Shown: piece by piece, positions 24,052-37,200 of the stretch
Position numbering within the stretch: position 1 is the first letter of the stretch
Layout of the letters: each line of letters opens with the position of its first letter
Source of the DNA: Anaeramoeba ignava
Lineage: Eukaryota > Metamonada > Anaeramoebidae
Length of the DNA stretch: 64,000 nucleotides
Assembly: GCA_028826165.1 (NCBI GenBank)
Contig: JAPDFW010000098.1
Span: 62,001-126,000, forward strand
Reading direction: 5' to 3'
Program-made: the position numbers and the translations under genes
Notes under the pieces: generated by a model
Told to the model about the DNA's origin: nothing
What the model saw: the letters and a program-made list of their open reading frames with translations, nothing else
The model's database searches: none

Positions 24052-25169
24052 TTAACCCCAAGTAACTGATAAAGCATAAGAAATAGAAAGTATATTTCCT
24101 GCTTGAAAACAATTATAAAGATTTTCGACAGTTTCATCAAGTGAAGGTGAAAATGATTGTTGAATATAAAATAATAAACTTTGATTTTCGTCTAATTTTA
24201 ATTTACTTCTCCACCATGTACTTAATTGTCCTATTGTCCATTCTTTTTTTATTTGGAATTTCGTTATTTTTGTTAATGGAACTCCTGCTGTCGGTATAAA
24301 TTTTACAATAACTTTTTCATATAAATTTAATTATAAATTTAATTATAAATTTAATTATATATTTAATTATATATTTAATTATATATTTAATTATATATTT
24401 AATTATTAATTTGTTTATTAATTTAATTATATATTTAATTATAAATTTAATTATAAATTTAATTATAAATTTAATTATAAATTTAATTATATATATAATT
24501 ATAAATTTAATTATATATTTAATTATATATTTAATTATTAATTTAATTATAAATTTAATTATAAATTTAATTATAAATTTAATTATAAATTTAATTATAA
24601 ATTTAATTATAAATTTAATTATAAATTTAATTATAAATTTAATTATAAATTTAATTATAAATTTAATTATAAATTTAATTATAAATTTAATTATAAATTT
24701 AATTATAAATTTAATTATTAATTTAATTATAAATTTAATTATAAATATAATTATAAATTTAATTATAAATTTAATTATAAATTTAATTATAAATTTAATT
24801 ATAAATTTAATTATAAATTTAATTATAAATATAATTATAAATATAATTATAAATATAATTATAAATTTAATTATAAATTTAATTATAAATTTAATTATAA
24901 ATTTAATTATAAATTTAATTATAAATATAATTATAAATTTAATTATAAATTTAATTATAAATATAATTATAAATTTAATTATAAATTTAATTATAAATTT
25001 AATTATAAATTTGTTTATAAATTTAATTATAAATTTAATTATAAATTTGTTTATAAATTTATTTATAAATTTAATTATAAATTTAATTATAAATTGGATA
25101 ATATTTTATCATTGATTTACCATTATTTGGATCTTGAACTTTTTTCTTTCTTTGTTTTTGAGTTGACAT
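24052..25169 (-). CDS. ATG12: Autophagy ubiquitin-like protein ATG12
   Basis: ATG12 is conjugated through its C-terminal glycine to ATG5 and helps lipidate ATG8 during autophagosome formation. Exon 1 (25169-25121) encodes MSTQKQRKKKVQDPNN. Exon 2 (24311-24052) encodes VIVKFIPTAGVPLTK, FQIKKEWTIGQLSTWWRSKL, LLFYIQQSFSPSLDETVENL and YNCFQAG with the end SYALSVTWG before TAA. The F-Y-x-x-QSF-P-SPD segment, the YNCF and the terminal Trp-Gly are characteristic ATG12 positions. The total is about 104 residues, short because the N-terminal extension seen in yeast and animals is minimal. The 809-bp intron is satellite DNA. Confidence 0.93.
24322..25098. repeat. 12-bp AATTTAATTATA satellite filling the ATG12 intron
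   Basis: Roughly 64 copies of AATTTAATTATA make up the ATG12 intron (24312-25120). Units are very uniform, with occasional single-base variants such as AATTTGTTTATA. An open frame of over 230 codons runs through it on the plus strand, but encodes only Leu-Ile-Ile-Asn repeats. Confidence 0.92.
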
Positions 25170-25238
25170 TAAAATAAAAAATAAATGAAAAATGAAAAAT
25201 GAAAAATGAAAAATTTAAAATTTTTTTTTCAAATAAGT

Positions 25239-27661
25239 TTATTTAATTTGTCTTGCAACAATTTTTTTCCAAAATAATTGTTTAAAACGATTTGGATGAT
25301 TTTCTAAAAAATTAAAAATATCTTTAAAAGTAATAACTCTTGGATAAATTTGATAAGAAAAAGGGTTCATTTGATTTTTTGGATCTAATTCTTTTTTTCT
25401 TTCAAAATCCAATAATTTTCTTGAAGGAAAAATATCATCCTAAAATTAAATCAAAAATATTAAATTGAATTGAATTGAATTGAATTGAATATTAAATTGA
25501 ATTAAATTGAATATTAAATATTGAATATTGGATTAAATATTAAATATTGAATATTGGATTAAATATTAAATATTGAATATTAAATTAAATATTGAATTGA
25601 ATATTAAATATTGAATTGAATATTAAATTGAATTAAATTGAATATTAAATTAAATATTAAATTGAATATTGAATATTGAAATTGAATTGAATTGAATTGA
25701 ATTAAATTGAATTAAATATTAAATATTAATTGAAAATATTAAAATTGAATATATTGAATATTGAATTGAATATTAAATTGAATTGGATATTGAATTAAAT
25801 TGAATATTAAATATTGAATATTAAATTGAATATTAAATTGAATTGAATATCAAATTGAATATTAAATATTAAATCAAATTGAATATTAAATTGAATTGAA
25901 TATTAAATTAAATATTAAATTAAATATTGAATTGAATTAAATTAAATTGAATATTAAATATTGAATTGAATATCAAATTAAATTTAAAATAAAAATACAT
26001 CTGAAAATCGTGGATCTATTGGTGTTAACAAGCTTCTATTTCCACGAATAGGTTTTTCATAAACTTCAATAAGTTCTCTTAATTCAAACAATTTTAAATT
26101 TTGAGCTGCTCTAAACATTTCTTGTGAAGATTCTGAAGGAGCTTCTCTTTGGATTTGATCTAAGTTTAATTTATTCCATTCAAGTTGTTTATTAAGACTG
26201 ACTAATTTTTTATTTAAATCAGGAATATCAAAATTTGGAATGGAATTTGGATCTGAAAGTACTGTTTTATAAGCTAAAAGTAAATTTTGTAAATGATGAA
26301 TTCGCGTGTTTACCAAATCAATATATAATTGATTATTTCCTTGCATTTTTTCAATAAGTCGAGATCGAGCATCATGCATTTCTACGATTGAATAATTATT
26401 TCCTTCTTCAAGTATTTTTGAATTTTGTTCAATAAAAAAACTCAATTTATTTTGATTTTCATCTAATTTTTTGGATCTTTTTCCCTTCTTTAACGGTCGA
26501 TCCCCAATTAATCCGCTTACAATTATATTTGCCTCTTTGAATGTCTGATTCGGATTGTTATATTGGTTCTTCAAACTTGTTTCTTGTTGTTCTTTTTCTT
26601 CTTTGATTTTTTCTGCTTCTAATTGTTCTTTATCATTTTGATTGGAAATTTCATTAAGAATTTCTTTTGCAGATCGTGATTCGTTGATATTAAAATAATT
26701 CCGAGGAACATTCATTCTAAAATATGAATTTTGCACTAATTCTTGAAGAGTTTTTGTCATATATTTTTCGGTTGATTTTGAAATTAAAAGTAAAATTTTA
26801 TCAAAATCTTCAGAAATTTTTAATTTATGATGATCAGTAAATCTTTTAATCACTCTTGATAATGCTTGTAAATCAAGAAATATAGGTCTTTCTTTGTAAT
26901 TTCCTACTATTTGGTTTTGTTTTCTGTAATTTTGTTGTTGATCTTGTTGTTTTTGGTTTTGATGTTGATTTAATTGTTTTGATTTTGTTTTCTAACAATT
27001 TTTAAATAAATTTGTAAATAAATTAATAGATAAATTTATAAATAAATTTGTAAATAAATTAATAAATAAATTAATAAATAAATTTAATAAATAAATTTAT
27101 AAATAAATTTATAAATAAATTTATAAATAAATAAATAAATTAATAAATAAATTAATAAATAAATTAATAAATAAATTAATAAATAAATTAATAATAAATT
27201 AATAAATATATTTGTAAATAAATTTTATTCATCTACTTGAGCAAGTTGCTTAATTTGTTCAAAAAGATTTGGTGGAATTTCACTTAAAATTTTTTGATAA
27301 TCTTGTTTTGAAATTTGATTTTTATTATATTGGACTTTAATTTCCATAATTTTTTCAAAAGCTTGCTGCAAAGTCATTGGTGAATTTTTTTCTAAATTTT
27401 TAATTGAAATTAAATTGAAATTAAATTGAAATTAAATTGAAATTAAATTGAAATTAAATTGAAATTAAATTGAAATTAAATTTATTTAAATTTAAATTAA
27501 ATTTAAATTAAATTAAAATTAAATTAAATTTTTTTTGTTTTACTTGTTTCATGAAAATCTTCATTTGTATTTCTATTATGAGGATGTTTACGATTAGAAT
27601 CATCACTACTTAAGCTTTCTTGACTTGATTGTTCATTTGGAGAAATATAACCATTAGACAT
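25239..27661 (-). CDS. TAF4-like TFIID subunit (RST + histone fold)
   Basis: TAF4 pairs with TAF12 by a histone fold and stabilises the TFIID core. Four exons join in phase: 27661-27544, 27391-27237, 26991-25999 and 25439-25239. Exon 2 carries LQQAFEKIMEIKVQYNKN and ISKQDYQKILSEIPP, similar to the RST domain found N-terminal in plant TAF4. Exon 3 carries LQALSRVIKRFTDHHKLK and LLLISKSTEKYMTKTLQELV, a good fit to the TAF4 histone fold, then a charged helix and FKEANIIVSGLIGDR with KKGKRSKK, resembling the animal AN-x-x-ALAAIG-KKRK motif. The last exon has YPRVITFKDIFNFLENH, like the TAF4 C-terminal VNLRDLIFCLE. A region between (about 26020-26450) is unlike TAF4 and may be an insertion. The identification rests on remembered motifs, so it is likely rather than certain. 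Confidence 0.68.
25440..25998. repeat. ATTGAATATT repeats in TAF4-like intron
   Basis: The last intron of the TAF4-like gene is built of ATTGA, AATATT and ATTAA steps in irregular order. It contains no reading frame of note. The splice sites are GTATTT and TTTTAG on the minus strand. Confidence 0.8.
26992..27236. repeat. AATAAATT repeat intron of TAF4-like gene
   Basis: This intron is composed of AATAAATTAATAA and AATAAATTTATAA units. It is non-coding and bounded by GTAGAT and GTTAG on the minus strand. Confidence 0.75.
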
Positions 27662-27846
27662 TTAATGAAGAAAAAAGAAAATGAAAAAAAATGAAAAAAA
27701 AAATGAAAAAAAAAATTATTAAAAATTATTTTCATTTTTTTTCTCTTTTCTTTTATTCTTTTCCTTTCATTTCCTTTTAAAAAAAAATTTTTTTTGAAAT
27801 TAAAACAAAAAAAAAAACCGAAAGAAACAAACAAAAAGAATTCAAA
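27662..27846. promoter_or_regulatory. Short divergent spacer, TAF4-like and PI synthase
   Basis: Only 185 bp separate the two outward-facing start codons, so core promoters of both genes must lie here. The sequence is purine runs on one side and pyrimidine runs on the other. No specific factor site is recognised. Confidence 0.45.
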
Positions 27847-29627
27847 ATGAAAAACAATAAAAAGAATCAAAAAAATAAAAAGAACGATAAAAAAGAAGAA
27901 CCAGTTGAAAAAAGAGCAAAACAAACAGTAAAATTAAAAAGATTAACAAGAGAAAAAGAACAAAAAAAGTTAAATGAATAAGAAATGTTGCGCATATTTA
28001 TATTCTATTTAAACACAGAATTATATATGGTTTTATGTTCCAAATTTAATTGGATATTTAAGACTTATTTTAATGTCAATTAGCTTCTTCAGTTTCCAAA
28101 AGCATCCCGTGCTCACCGTTACTTCCTATTTCTTTAGTTATCTTCTTGATTATGCTGATGGTTTTACTGCTCGTCTTTTTAATCAATGTAAATTTCTTCT
28201 TTTATAGTTAAAATTAAAATCAAAATTAATATTAAAATATTAAAATTAAAATTAAAATTAAATTAAAATTAAAAATTAAAAGAAAAAAACAAAAAAAATT
28301 AAAATCAAAATTAAAATTCTATTTAAAAATTAAAATTATGGTAATTAAAATCAAAAATCAAAATTTAATATTAAAATTAAAATCAAAATTAAAATTAAAA
28401 TTAATTTCAAAATTATAATTAAAATTAAATTCATTTTATAAAATTAAAATTAAATTTCTTCTTTTATAATTAAAATTAAAATTAAAAATTAAAATTAAAA
28501 TTAAAATTAAAATTAAAATTAAAATTAAAATTCATTTATAAAATTAAAATTAAAATTAAAATTAAAATTAAAATTAAAATTAAAATTAAAAATTAAAATT
28601 AAAATTAAAATTAAAATTAAAATTAAAATTAAAATTAAAATTAAAATTAAAATTAAAATTAAAATTAAAATTAATATTAAAATTAAAATTAAAATTAAAA
28701 TTAAAATTAAAATTAAAATTAAAATTAAAATTAAAATTAAAATTAAAATTAAAATTAAAATTAAATTTAAAATTAAAATTAAAATTAAAATTAAAATTAA
28801 AATTAAAATTAAAATTAAAATTAAAATTAAAATTAAAATTAAAATTAAAATTAAAATTAAAATTAAAATTAAAATTCATTTATAAAATTAAAATCAAAAT
28901 TAAAATTAAAATCAAAAATTAAAATTAAAATTAAAATTAATATTAAAATTAAAATTAAAATTAAAATTAAAATTAAAATTAAAATTAAAATTAAAAATTA
29001 AAATTAAAATTAAAATTAAAATTAAAATTAAAATTAAAATTAAAATTAAAATGTGGAAATTAACTGGGGATTAAATTAACAGGCAGTATGTTTGGAGCAG
29101 TACTTGATATGGTTACCGATCGCTCAACAAGTTGTGGATTATTAATGGTAGTAGGAACATTATATCCGAAATACACATCATTTTTCACATTAACAAGTGC
29201 ACTTGATATCTGCAGTCATTGGATGCAAATGTACGCATCACTAGTTGATCACAAAACGAGTCACAAAAAAATTGATTCAAATCAAAACATTCTTTTAAGA
29301 ATTTATTATGGATCCCGTTTGTTTATGGGAACTCTTATTGTTGGAACAGAAACTTTTGGAAACGCTCTTTATTTGAACCGTTTTTCAAATCAATTGATCC
29401 AAAAATATCCTTTTCTTGATTTCTCTTCTTTTGTTCCTTCTTTTACTTTCTATTCTTTTAAGATTAATAATATTTTTGCTTTTCTTTCAGCTGTTACTTT
29501 CCCTTTATTTTTAATTAAGCAAATTGTTCATGTTGTTCAATTCTTTTCTGCTGCTTCTAAAATTATTGAAAAAGATTTAGATGCGAAAATTAAAGAAAGA
29601 GAATTGAAAGAAAAGAAAAAAAATTAA
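27847..29627 (+). CDS. CDP-diacylglycerol-inositol 3-phosphatidyltransferase (PI synthase)
   Basis: PI synthase joins CDP-diacylglycerol and myo-inositol in the ER membrane to make phosphatidylinositol. Exon 1 (27847-27927) encodes a lysine-rich cytosolic start. Exon 2 (28019-28187) reads NYIWFYVPNLIGYLRLIL and LLDYADGFTARLFNQ. Exon 3 starts at 29083 with SMFGAVLDMVTDR and continues LLMVVGTLYPKY, ALDICSHWMQMYASL, SHKKIDSNQN, ILRIYY and SAASKIIEKD to TAA 29627. Joining exons 2 and 3 gives the complete CDP-alcohol transferase signature DG-x2-AR-x8-G-x3-D-x3-D, with all catalytic Asp residues present. SHWMQMYASL, SHK-ID-N-LRIYY are typical of the PI synthase subgroup. About 240 residues, close to the animal enzyme apart from the basic N-terminal tail. 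Confidence 0.95.
28205..29055. repeat. AAAATT hexamer tract in PI synthase intron
   Basis: The intron 28188-29082 is almost entirely AAAATT hexamers, with a few CATTTATAA interruptions like those in the YIPF3-like intron. It splits the catalytic CDP-alcohol transferase motif between Arg and the following Asp residues. Confidence 0.9.
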
Positions 29628-29774
29628 ATCCAAAAAAAAAAACAAATGGATCTTTTTACTTTTTCTTTTACTTTTTCTTTTACATTTTTTTTTTCTTTTT
29701 TTTTTTCTTTTTGGTTTGAAAAAGAACCAAAATTCTTTTCGAAAAAAAAAAATTCAAAATTTCAATTAAAATCT

Positions 29775-31265
29775 CTTTCAAATCTTATTTTAAATTTCAT
29801 TATAAATTTCATTTTAAATCTTGTTTTAAATTTTGTTTTAAATTTCATTTTAAATTTTGTTTTAAATTTCATTTTAAATTTCATTTTAAATTTCATTTTA
29901 AATTTCATTTTAAATTTCATTTTAAATTTCATTTTAAATTGTTTTAAATTTCATTTTAAATTTCATTTTAAATTTCATTTTAAATTTCATTATAAATTTC
30001 ATTATAAATTTCATTATAAATTTCATTATAAATTTTGTTTTAAATTTAATTTTAAATTTTGTTTTAAATTTCATTTTAAATTTCATTTTAAATCTTATTT
30101 TAAATTTCATTTTAAATTTCATTTCAAATCTTGTTTTAAATTTTGTTTTAAATTTCATTTCAAATCTTGTTTTAAATTTTGTTTTAAATTTCATTTTAAA
30201 TTTCATTTTAAATTTTGTTTTAAATCTTGTTTTAAATTTCATTTTAAATTTCATTTTAAATTTTGTTTTAAATTTTGTTTTAAATTTCATTTTAAATTTT
30301 GTTTTAAATCTTGTTTTAAATTTTGTTTTAAATTTCATTTTAAATTTCATTTTAAATTTCATTTTAAATTTTGTTTTAAATTTCATTTTAAATTTCATTT
30401 TGAATTTTGTTTTGAATTTCATTTTAAATTTCATTTTAAATCTTATTTTAAATTTTGTTTTAAATTTTGTTTTAAATTTTGTTTTAAATTTCATTTTAAA
30501 TTTCATTTTAAATTTTGTTTTAAATTTTGTTTTAAATTTCATTTTAAATTTTGTTTTAAATCTTGTTTTAAATTTTGTTTTAAATTTTGTTTTAAATTTC
30601 ATTTTAAATTTCATTTTAAATTTTGTTTTAAATTTTGTTTTAAATTTCATTTTAAATTTCATTTTGAATTTTGTTTTGAATTTCATTTTAAATTGTTTTA
30701 AATTTCATTTTAAATTGTTTTAAATTTCATTTTAAATCTTATTTTAAATTTCATTTTAAATTTCATTTTAAATTTCATTATAAATTTCATTATAAATTTC
30801 ATTATAAATTTTGTTTTAAATTTAATTTTAAATTTTGTTTTAAATTTCATTTTAAATTTCATTTTAAATCTTATTTTAAATTTCATTTTAAATTTCATTT
30901 TAAATTTTGTTTTAAATTTTGTTTTAAATCTTGTTTTAAATTTCATTTTAAATTTCATTTTAAATTTTGTTTTAAATTTTGTTTTAAATTTCATTTTAAA
31001 TTTTGTTTTAAATTTCATTTTAAATTGTTTTAAATTTCATTTTAAATTTCATTATAAATTTTGTTTTAAATTTCATTTTAAATTTCATTTTAAATCTTAT
31101 TTTAAATTTTGTTTTAAATTTTGTTTTAAATTTTGTTTTAAATTTCATTTTAAATCTTGTTTTAAATTTCATTTTAAATTTTGTTTTAAATTTTGTTTTA
31201 AATTTTGTTTTAAATTTCATTTTAAATTTTGTTTTAAATTTTGTTTTAAATTTTGTTTTAAATCT
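29775..31265. repeat. 12-bp TTTAAATTTCAT / TTTAAATTTTGT satellite
   Basis: About 1.5 kb of a 12-mer occurs in two main alternating versions, with rarer TTTAAATCTTGT and TATAAATTTCAT forms. Three breaks made by a shortened TTTAAATTG unit (near 29940, 30690-30720 and 31025) divide it into blocks. The block after each break opens with a similar order of variants, which points to larger duplications of several hundred bases within the array. It lies between two genes that end toward it. The long open frames on both strands (Phe-Lys or Lys-Phe-Met repeats) are products of the period. Confidence 0.88.
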
Positions 31266-31269
31266 CAAA

Positions 31270-34200
31270 TTATTTCAAATCTTTCATATTTTCTTGTAAA
31301 TCTTTTATTTCTAATTGTAAATCTTTGAAATTTAATTTTAAATTCTCTATAATCTTGGAAATTTTTGGAAATGATTCTAAAAAATTGATTACAATCTCTT
31401 TTAAATCTTGATCATTTTTCGAAGTAATATCTGAATAAAGTTTCTCAAAAATTTTCTTGCAAATATTCTCTTTAGAAATAATAGAATAAACATAAGTCAA
31501 ACTTTCATGAATTTGGCTTTGAGAAATTTCAAGTCTTTCATAAAAAGAAGATAAATCAGAATTTAAATTGTCAAAATTAAGAATTTTTCGGAGAAACTAA
31601 TTTGTATTCAAAATTTATCGATTGAGGTTCTTGTGGTTTTACAACCTTAACAATAGTATTGTCTTCAGAAATATCTAATTGAGAAGAAGAAAGAACAACA
31701 ACACAATCATCAGAATTAATTCCAAGTGAATCGGAAGTAGAAATTGGGGAAACAGAAAAAACAGGACTGATAAGCTGATCCATAAAAACATGCGAAAGAG
31801 GGATATATTCACTAAGTAAATTGTTAAGAGGCTCCATCGGAGATTCTTTCATAAACAAAATTCCATTGGCAACACCTTGAATCACTTTTGAAATTAAAAC
31901 AAGAGCTCGTCGCGGTATTTCGGGTGGTGGAGAATCAATGATGTTGAATCTTTCGGGCGCAATTATTGCTGGGCAAATAAACCGCAGGAATACAAATCCA
32001 CTTAACACAACATATGTTGAGTTCGGAAACTTTTTGTTGGTTATGGAGGATAATCTTTGACAAAGATCGCGCAATATTATTGGACAATAGGAAATCGCTC
32101 CAAAAATACTATCCAAAAAACTTCGTGAATAATGCTCAAGTTGTTTAACATTTGATTCCTGTTTGTCTTGTTTTGAATCTAATTTTCCAGGATAAATTTC
32201 AAGATTTTCATTCAAAAGAATCACCTCTTGAACCAATTTTTGGATCGCTTTTTTCAGGAAAAATTCTCCAAAAAAAGCTGCGAATTCAGACATCATTTTG
32301 CTTGCAGGACTTTTGCCTCTGAAAAGAAGCGTCGATTTATTTGTTATATCCAATTCTTTCAAAATTAGTTTCTCAATAAAATCAAGAATGCACGATTTTT
32401 CTGATGATTCTAATATGTAAACAAGAGAATGGCACAAATTCCCAGCATCTTGAATTGCAACTTCATCAAGTGCATATTGACTAAACTCCATTTCGTGAGT
32501 TAATATGATGCTTCTCATTGCTTGTTGTTCGCGTTCTGTCTCTAAAATTCCGAAAGAATTTGAGTGTTCTTGGCTTGGTTCTTCTTGTGAACCTCGCCGT
32601 TTAGAAGAATCAAGAATCATAAATTCCTTTTTGATTGAAAGAGTGCGTTTTGTTCGTGAACGAACTGCTTGCTGTGGTTCTTTCCAGATTTTAACTGGAG
32701 CTGGAAATACAATTTCAACATCATTATAATCAATTGTGTAAATTTCTTCCTTTGATTTCACAAGAAGTTTTCCTTTGTCTTTTTCGCTGTGAATTATGAT
32801 TTCGACCCATTCGTTTTGGGATAGCTTTTCATGATTTTTTGTGACTACTAAACAACGCGGATTGTTATCTAGAACGATTCCAATCTCGCATCTTAATAGA
32901 TAGGCCAATGCCACAATTCTCCAATTATAAAATGAGCTGAGATGCTGATTAAAAAGATTATATTCAGTTTCAAATGAGAAATTCTCTAAATTTGGATCAT
33001 GATCAACTTTTGTGCTTTGGAGAAGAAGAGTATTCAATTCTTCCAAACGCTTGTGACAGGATGCAATTTCTGATTCAATCCAGTTGAGTATTTTTTTGAT
33101 ATTCTGTTTTGATTCTTCGACTTGTTCTTTCTTGAAAATATGCATGTTCTCGTGTTCAGAAAGGGAATAAAGAAAATTAAAAAGTTGAAGAATATCGAAA
33201 ATTTTTATCCAATTCTTAAGCGAACTTTCTGAACCTGCTGCTACTGTAATGGTTTCTGTTGGTGTGGATATTTGGAAAACATTGTTTTGTATTGATTGAG
33301 AGAGCATAGACAACTTCAAAGATTCCATACTATTTGGCGATATATTCGCTCTTGGCACAACACTAAATGACCTAAGTTTTAAGCTCTTCCATTTTTTTGT
33401 ATCTGTTCTTGATTTGCGGAGTACAAGCTCAGATCCTGTAAGAATCATCCAAACTTGCATCCATGAAGCTCCGCCAAACTTCTTGTTGCGGAAGAGAAAG
33501 AAAGTTCCTTCGGTGAAGATTGGCGGTTTTAGATTCGCAACTGAAATTTTTGCCGCCTTTTGATTTTTCAAGAAAAGTCCATAATAAACATGTGCCTTTG
33601 CTGTTAGAACATCTGGATGAATCATATGGAGATGATCTGTGAAAAGCAAACCCTTTTTTTCAGGATTGCGGAGTGATACTGCAGTTGCCAAATTGCTTGG
33701 ATGTTTAAAAGAAAGAAAATCATTAAATTCAGAATCTTTTTCTTGTTTAGGAAGCTCCACAGAAAACCATTCTTCCTTGTCATATAATAAATGGACTTTG
33801 TTTGTGTTTGAATCTTGGATCTCTTGTTCTGTTTCTTCATTTGATATTTCGCTTTCATTTCCACTGGATTTATGTGAGAATCCATACACTTTAGCTGGTG
33901 AATCAACAATAGGAAGTTTGATTCCAAATTCCAAATCAAGCATTGTTAAAAGAACTCGATTTCTCCATGTTGCCAAATTGCGAATTCTGAGTTGAATTTC
34001 TTCGATTCTTTTTTGCGCTTGGAAATGGGAATAGTCATCGTTTCCACTGTAAAATTGCAAGAGATTTTCATCGCAAATTAAGTTTTGATTTTCTTGAGAA
34101 ATGTTATTTTCTATCCAACGATAAATTCTCAATATTTTCTCAATAGTTTCGTTGGTATTTTCTTGGTTATTTTTGAATAATTCCGAAAAGATCACAAATT

Positions 34201-37200
34201 CATGAAATTTGCTGATCATTTCAAGTTTTTCCATCCATTTTTGTTGTGATTCTACAGAATCGGCAAAAAATTCCATTGAAAATGTGAAGAAATCAATACG
34301 AATTGCATGCTCAAAACCCGAATAAATTTCAGGTGAAACTTTTTTGGTTGTAATCTTGCAATGTCTCAAATCAACAATCCAAATTGGATTGAGTATTGTA
34401 TTGGAAATATACACTCTGAGAATCCATCCTCTAACCACAACCCAATGTTTTTCCATGCGCTTTGTTGAAAAACTATAAAGAGGTCCTTCATGATAAATTG
34501 GGAAATTCCAGAAATCTGTTTCGTTATCAGTTTTCCAGTTTTCGAATAACCGATTTATTGCTGAATGAACTTGTTTTTGTGGGAAAAGATCCAGATTACG
34601 ATAAATATACAAGTCTTCAAGTGTTCGCACAAATACTTCAATGCGTAAATCACTTTCATTGCCAATATTCTCGAGAGATACATCTTGTTCTGAATCTGTG
34701 TCTGAAAGATATTCAAATGTTGTTGGCTCTTCTGCTATTGATAAATTTGCAATTTCGGTTGATTTGGTAATATCTTCTTGACTTTTTTCTGATTGTTGAA
34801 GATTTTCTGAATCAGAACTTTTTTTCACTAAATTTTGCGTGATATCTTTTGCAATTTCTAAATTGGATGTGGTTGTTTTTGGATCAGTATTGGTTCGATT
34901 ATCTGAATTTTCTTGAATTTGATTTTCAAGATTTTCCTTTAAATTCTTTTCGATATTTGAATAATCTTTTTGGATTTGGATTTGGTTTTGATTTTCATCA
35001 ATATTTTCATTTAATTTCAAAGTACGAATAAAATCGATTGGAGCATTTGCTTTCATTGAACTACTTTTCTTGATAAAAATTAAAGCGGAAGCAGGAGTAA
35101 CAATTTCAACTCGATTTGCAGGAATTTTCCCTTGTTTTCCTTTGGAATTTTGAGCAACCCAAGTTGTTGAATCGGAAGAATCCAAAAGTAACAAAAACTC
35201 GTTTTCATTGAAACTTAGCTCGTTTGTATCTTTTGCTTTATATTTGCCAAGACAGAATACTCGAAGTCCAGAGTCATGAATTTTTGTAATATCCAATCTG
35301 CAAAGACGAGATAGAAAGAGTTTTCTCCACTCTCGAAGCGTAGAAATCCATTCAAGACTTTTTTGCATTTGATCCTCCATTTTCTCCACAAATGGATCTA
35401 TTGTCATCATTTTTTGATGCAATTCAGATTCAGAAACGATTTCTTTCTCAAGCCAGGAAATCATTCGCAAATATTTTTGCTTGAATTCTGATAAAAAAAC
35501 TCTGTGAATATGAAGAGGTTTTTTCAGCAAACTTGAAAAGTTGTTTCCAATATAAAGAGCATTAAGCCAGTCTTGCATTTGGGAAACCAGTGTGAAAGCA
35601 ATTAGAAAATGTTTATCTTGAATGGTTTGTATTGTGATCATATATTTAGGATTTTCGTTTCGTGTTGTTTTTTCAATCAATTTAATTTGGAAGAAGTTTA
35701 TTTTATCGAGAAATCCTGTTAAAATTTCCTTAGAATTTTTAAAAACAACAATTTCACTTCCATTGATGACTAGCCAGCGTTTCCTTAGTCGTGCTTTTTT
35801 GAAGAGATCCTCTGCTGTTTGGCAACTTTTCCAATATACTTGACCTTCTTTAAAAATGGGGAACATGGTTTCCGAGCTCATTTGAGATTTTTCTTGGAAT
35901 AAAATACTTTTATTTGTTCTGCTTCGAGCAAATTCTTCAACTTGACTTGATCTAGTAAGTGGTTCCATATCCCATTCTACTCCAAATTTCTTGCTTTTTG
36001 CAAAATCAATATCAATTATTTCCACATATTTTGTAATAACATTCCCAACAAGACTTCCAAGTTGTGCTTTTATCACATCGTTAATTGGATTGCGAATCAA
36101 AATCATCCAATCACCTTTCTTGAAGGATATTTCGCTGGAATTCTTTGCTCTGTATTTCTTCATTGCCAAAATACGCGCACGAGTTTCTTGCTCATGTGTT
36201 TGATTGAAATGCATTCTTGCAATTTTTGAAAGTAGTTTTTTCCTTGTTTTTCGGAATGGTTCGGGATTTTTTTGAGAATCAATCCATTTAATAATTTGAA
36301 TAAATTTCAATGTTGTTTGTTTTAAGTTTTCATCTGATTTTTCTGACATTTCAAAGCAATCTGCGACGTTTTTGGAAATTAAAATGGAATAGACCCAGTT
36401 GTTTGCTTGATCTTGTGTTGGTGCTGAGAATTGGAAGTATTTATTCTCTTCTGTTTTAATCTCGAACATATTTTCTTGTTTTTCTTGATTTTGGATAGGA
36501 TATATCATTGATATGAGTCGAATATCTAAGGCAAATATTGGAGGTTTGATTAAATCTTCAGGGAGAAATCCTGCAAAGAGCCATCCTTTTAGAATGAAGT
36601 TTAATAATTTCCACTGTGAATTTTGTGATTATATCATCTTTGATAATAGAAAGTTTGCATTTTAATGATGCTTTGTAATGAATTGGGAATAATGAACTTG
36701 ATTTTTCTTCGAGATCACTTTTATTTTTCATATCTCGAGCAAATGAGAGTTGAGATGATAATTTCCTGAATAGAGTTATTTGAAGTTTTTTAGTTTCATC
36801 TTCAATTTTATTTTCTTCTTCGATATTATCTTCTTGAATTTTATTATCTTCTTCTATTTTATTTTCTTCTTCTATTTTATTTTCTTCTTGAATTTTATTA
36901 TCTTCTTTAATTTTATTATCTTCTTCAATTTTATTATCTTCTTCAATTTTATTATCATCTTGAATTTTATTATCTTCTTGAATTTTATTATCCTCTTCTA
37001 TTTTATTATCTTCTTTAATTTTATTTTCTTCTTCAATTTTATTATCTTCTTGAATTTTATTATCTTCTTTAATTTTATTATCTTCTTTAATTTTATTATC
37101 TTTCAATTTTATTATCTTCTTTAATTTTATTATCATCTTGAATTTTATTATCTTCAATTTTATTATCTTCTTCAATTTTATTATCTTCTTCAATTTTATT

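Noticed and set aside
24411-25115. Long plus-strand open frame of Leu-Ile-Ile-Asn repeats
   Set aside because: It lies wholly in the ATG12 intron and is a product of a 12-bp satellite with no stop in that frame.
29646-30701. Long plus-strand frame (Phe-Lys-Phe-His/Cys) and its minus-strand counterpart
   Set aside because: Both are reading frames through a 12-bp satellite; no conserved sequence or start context.
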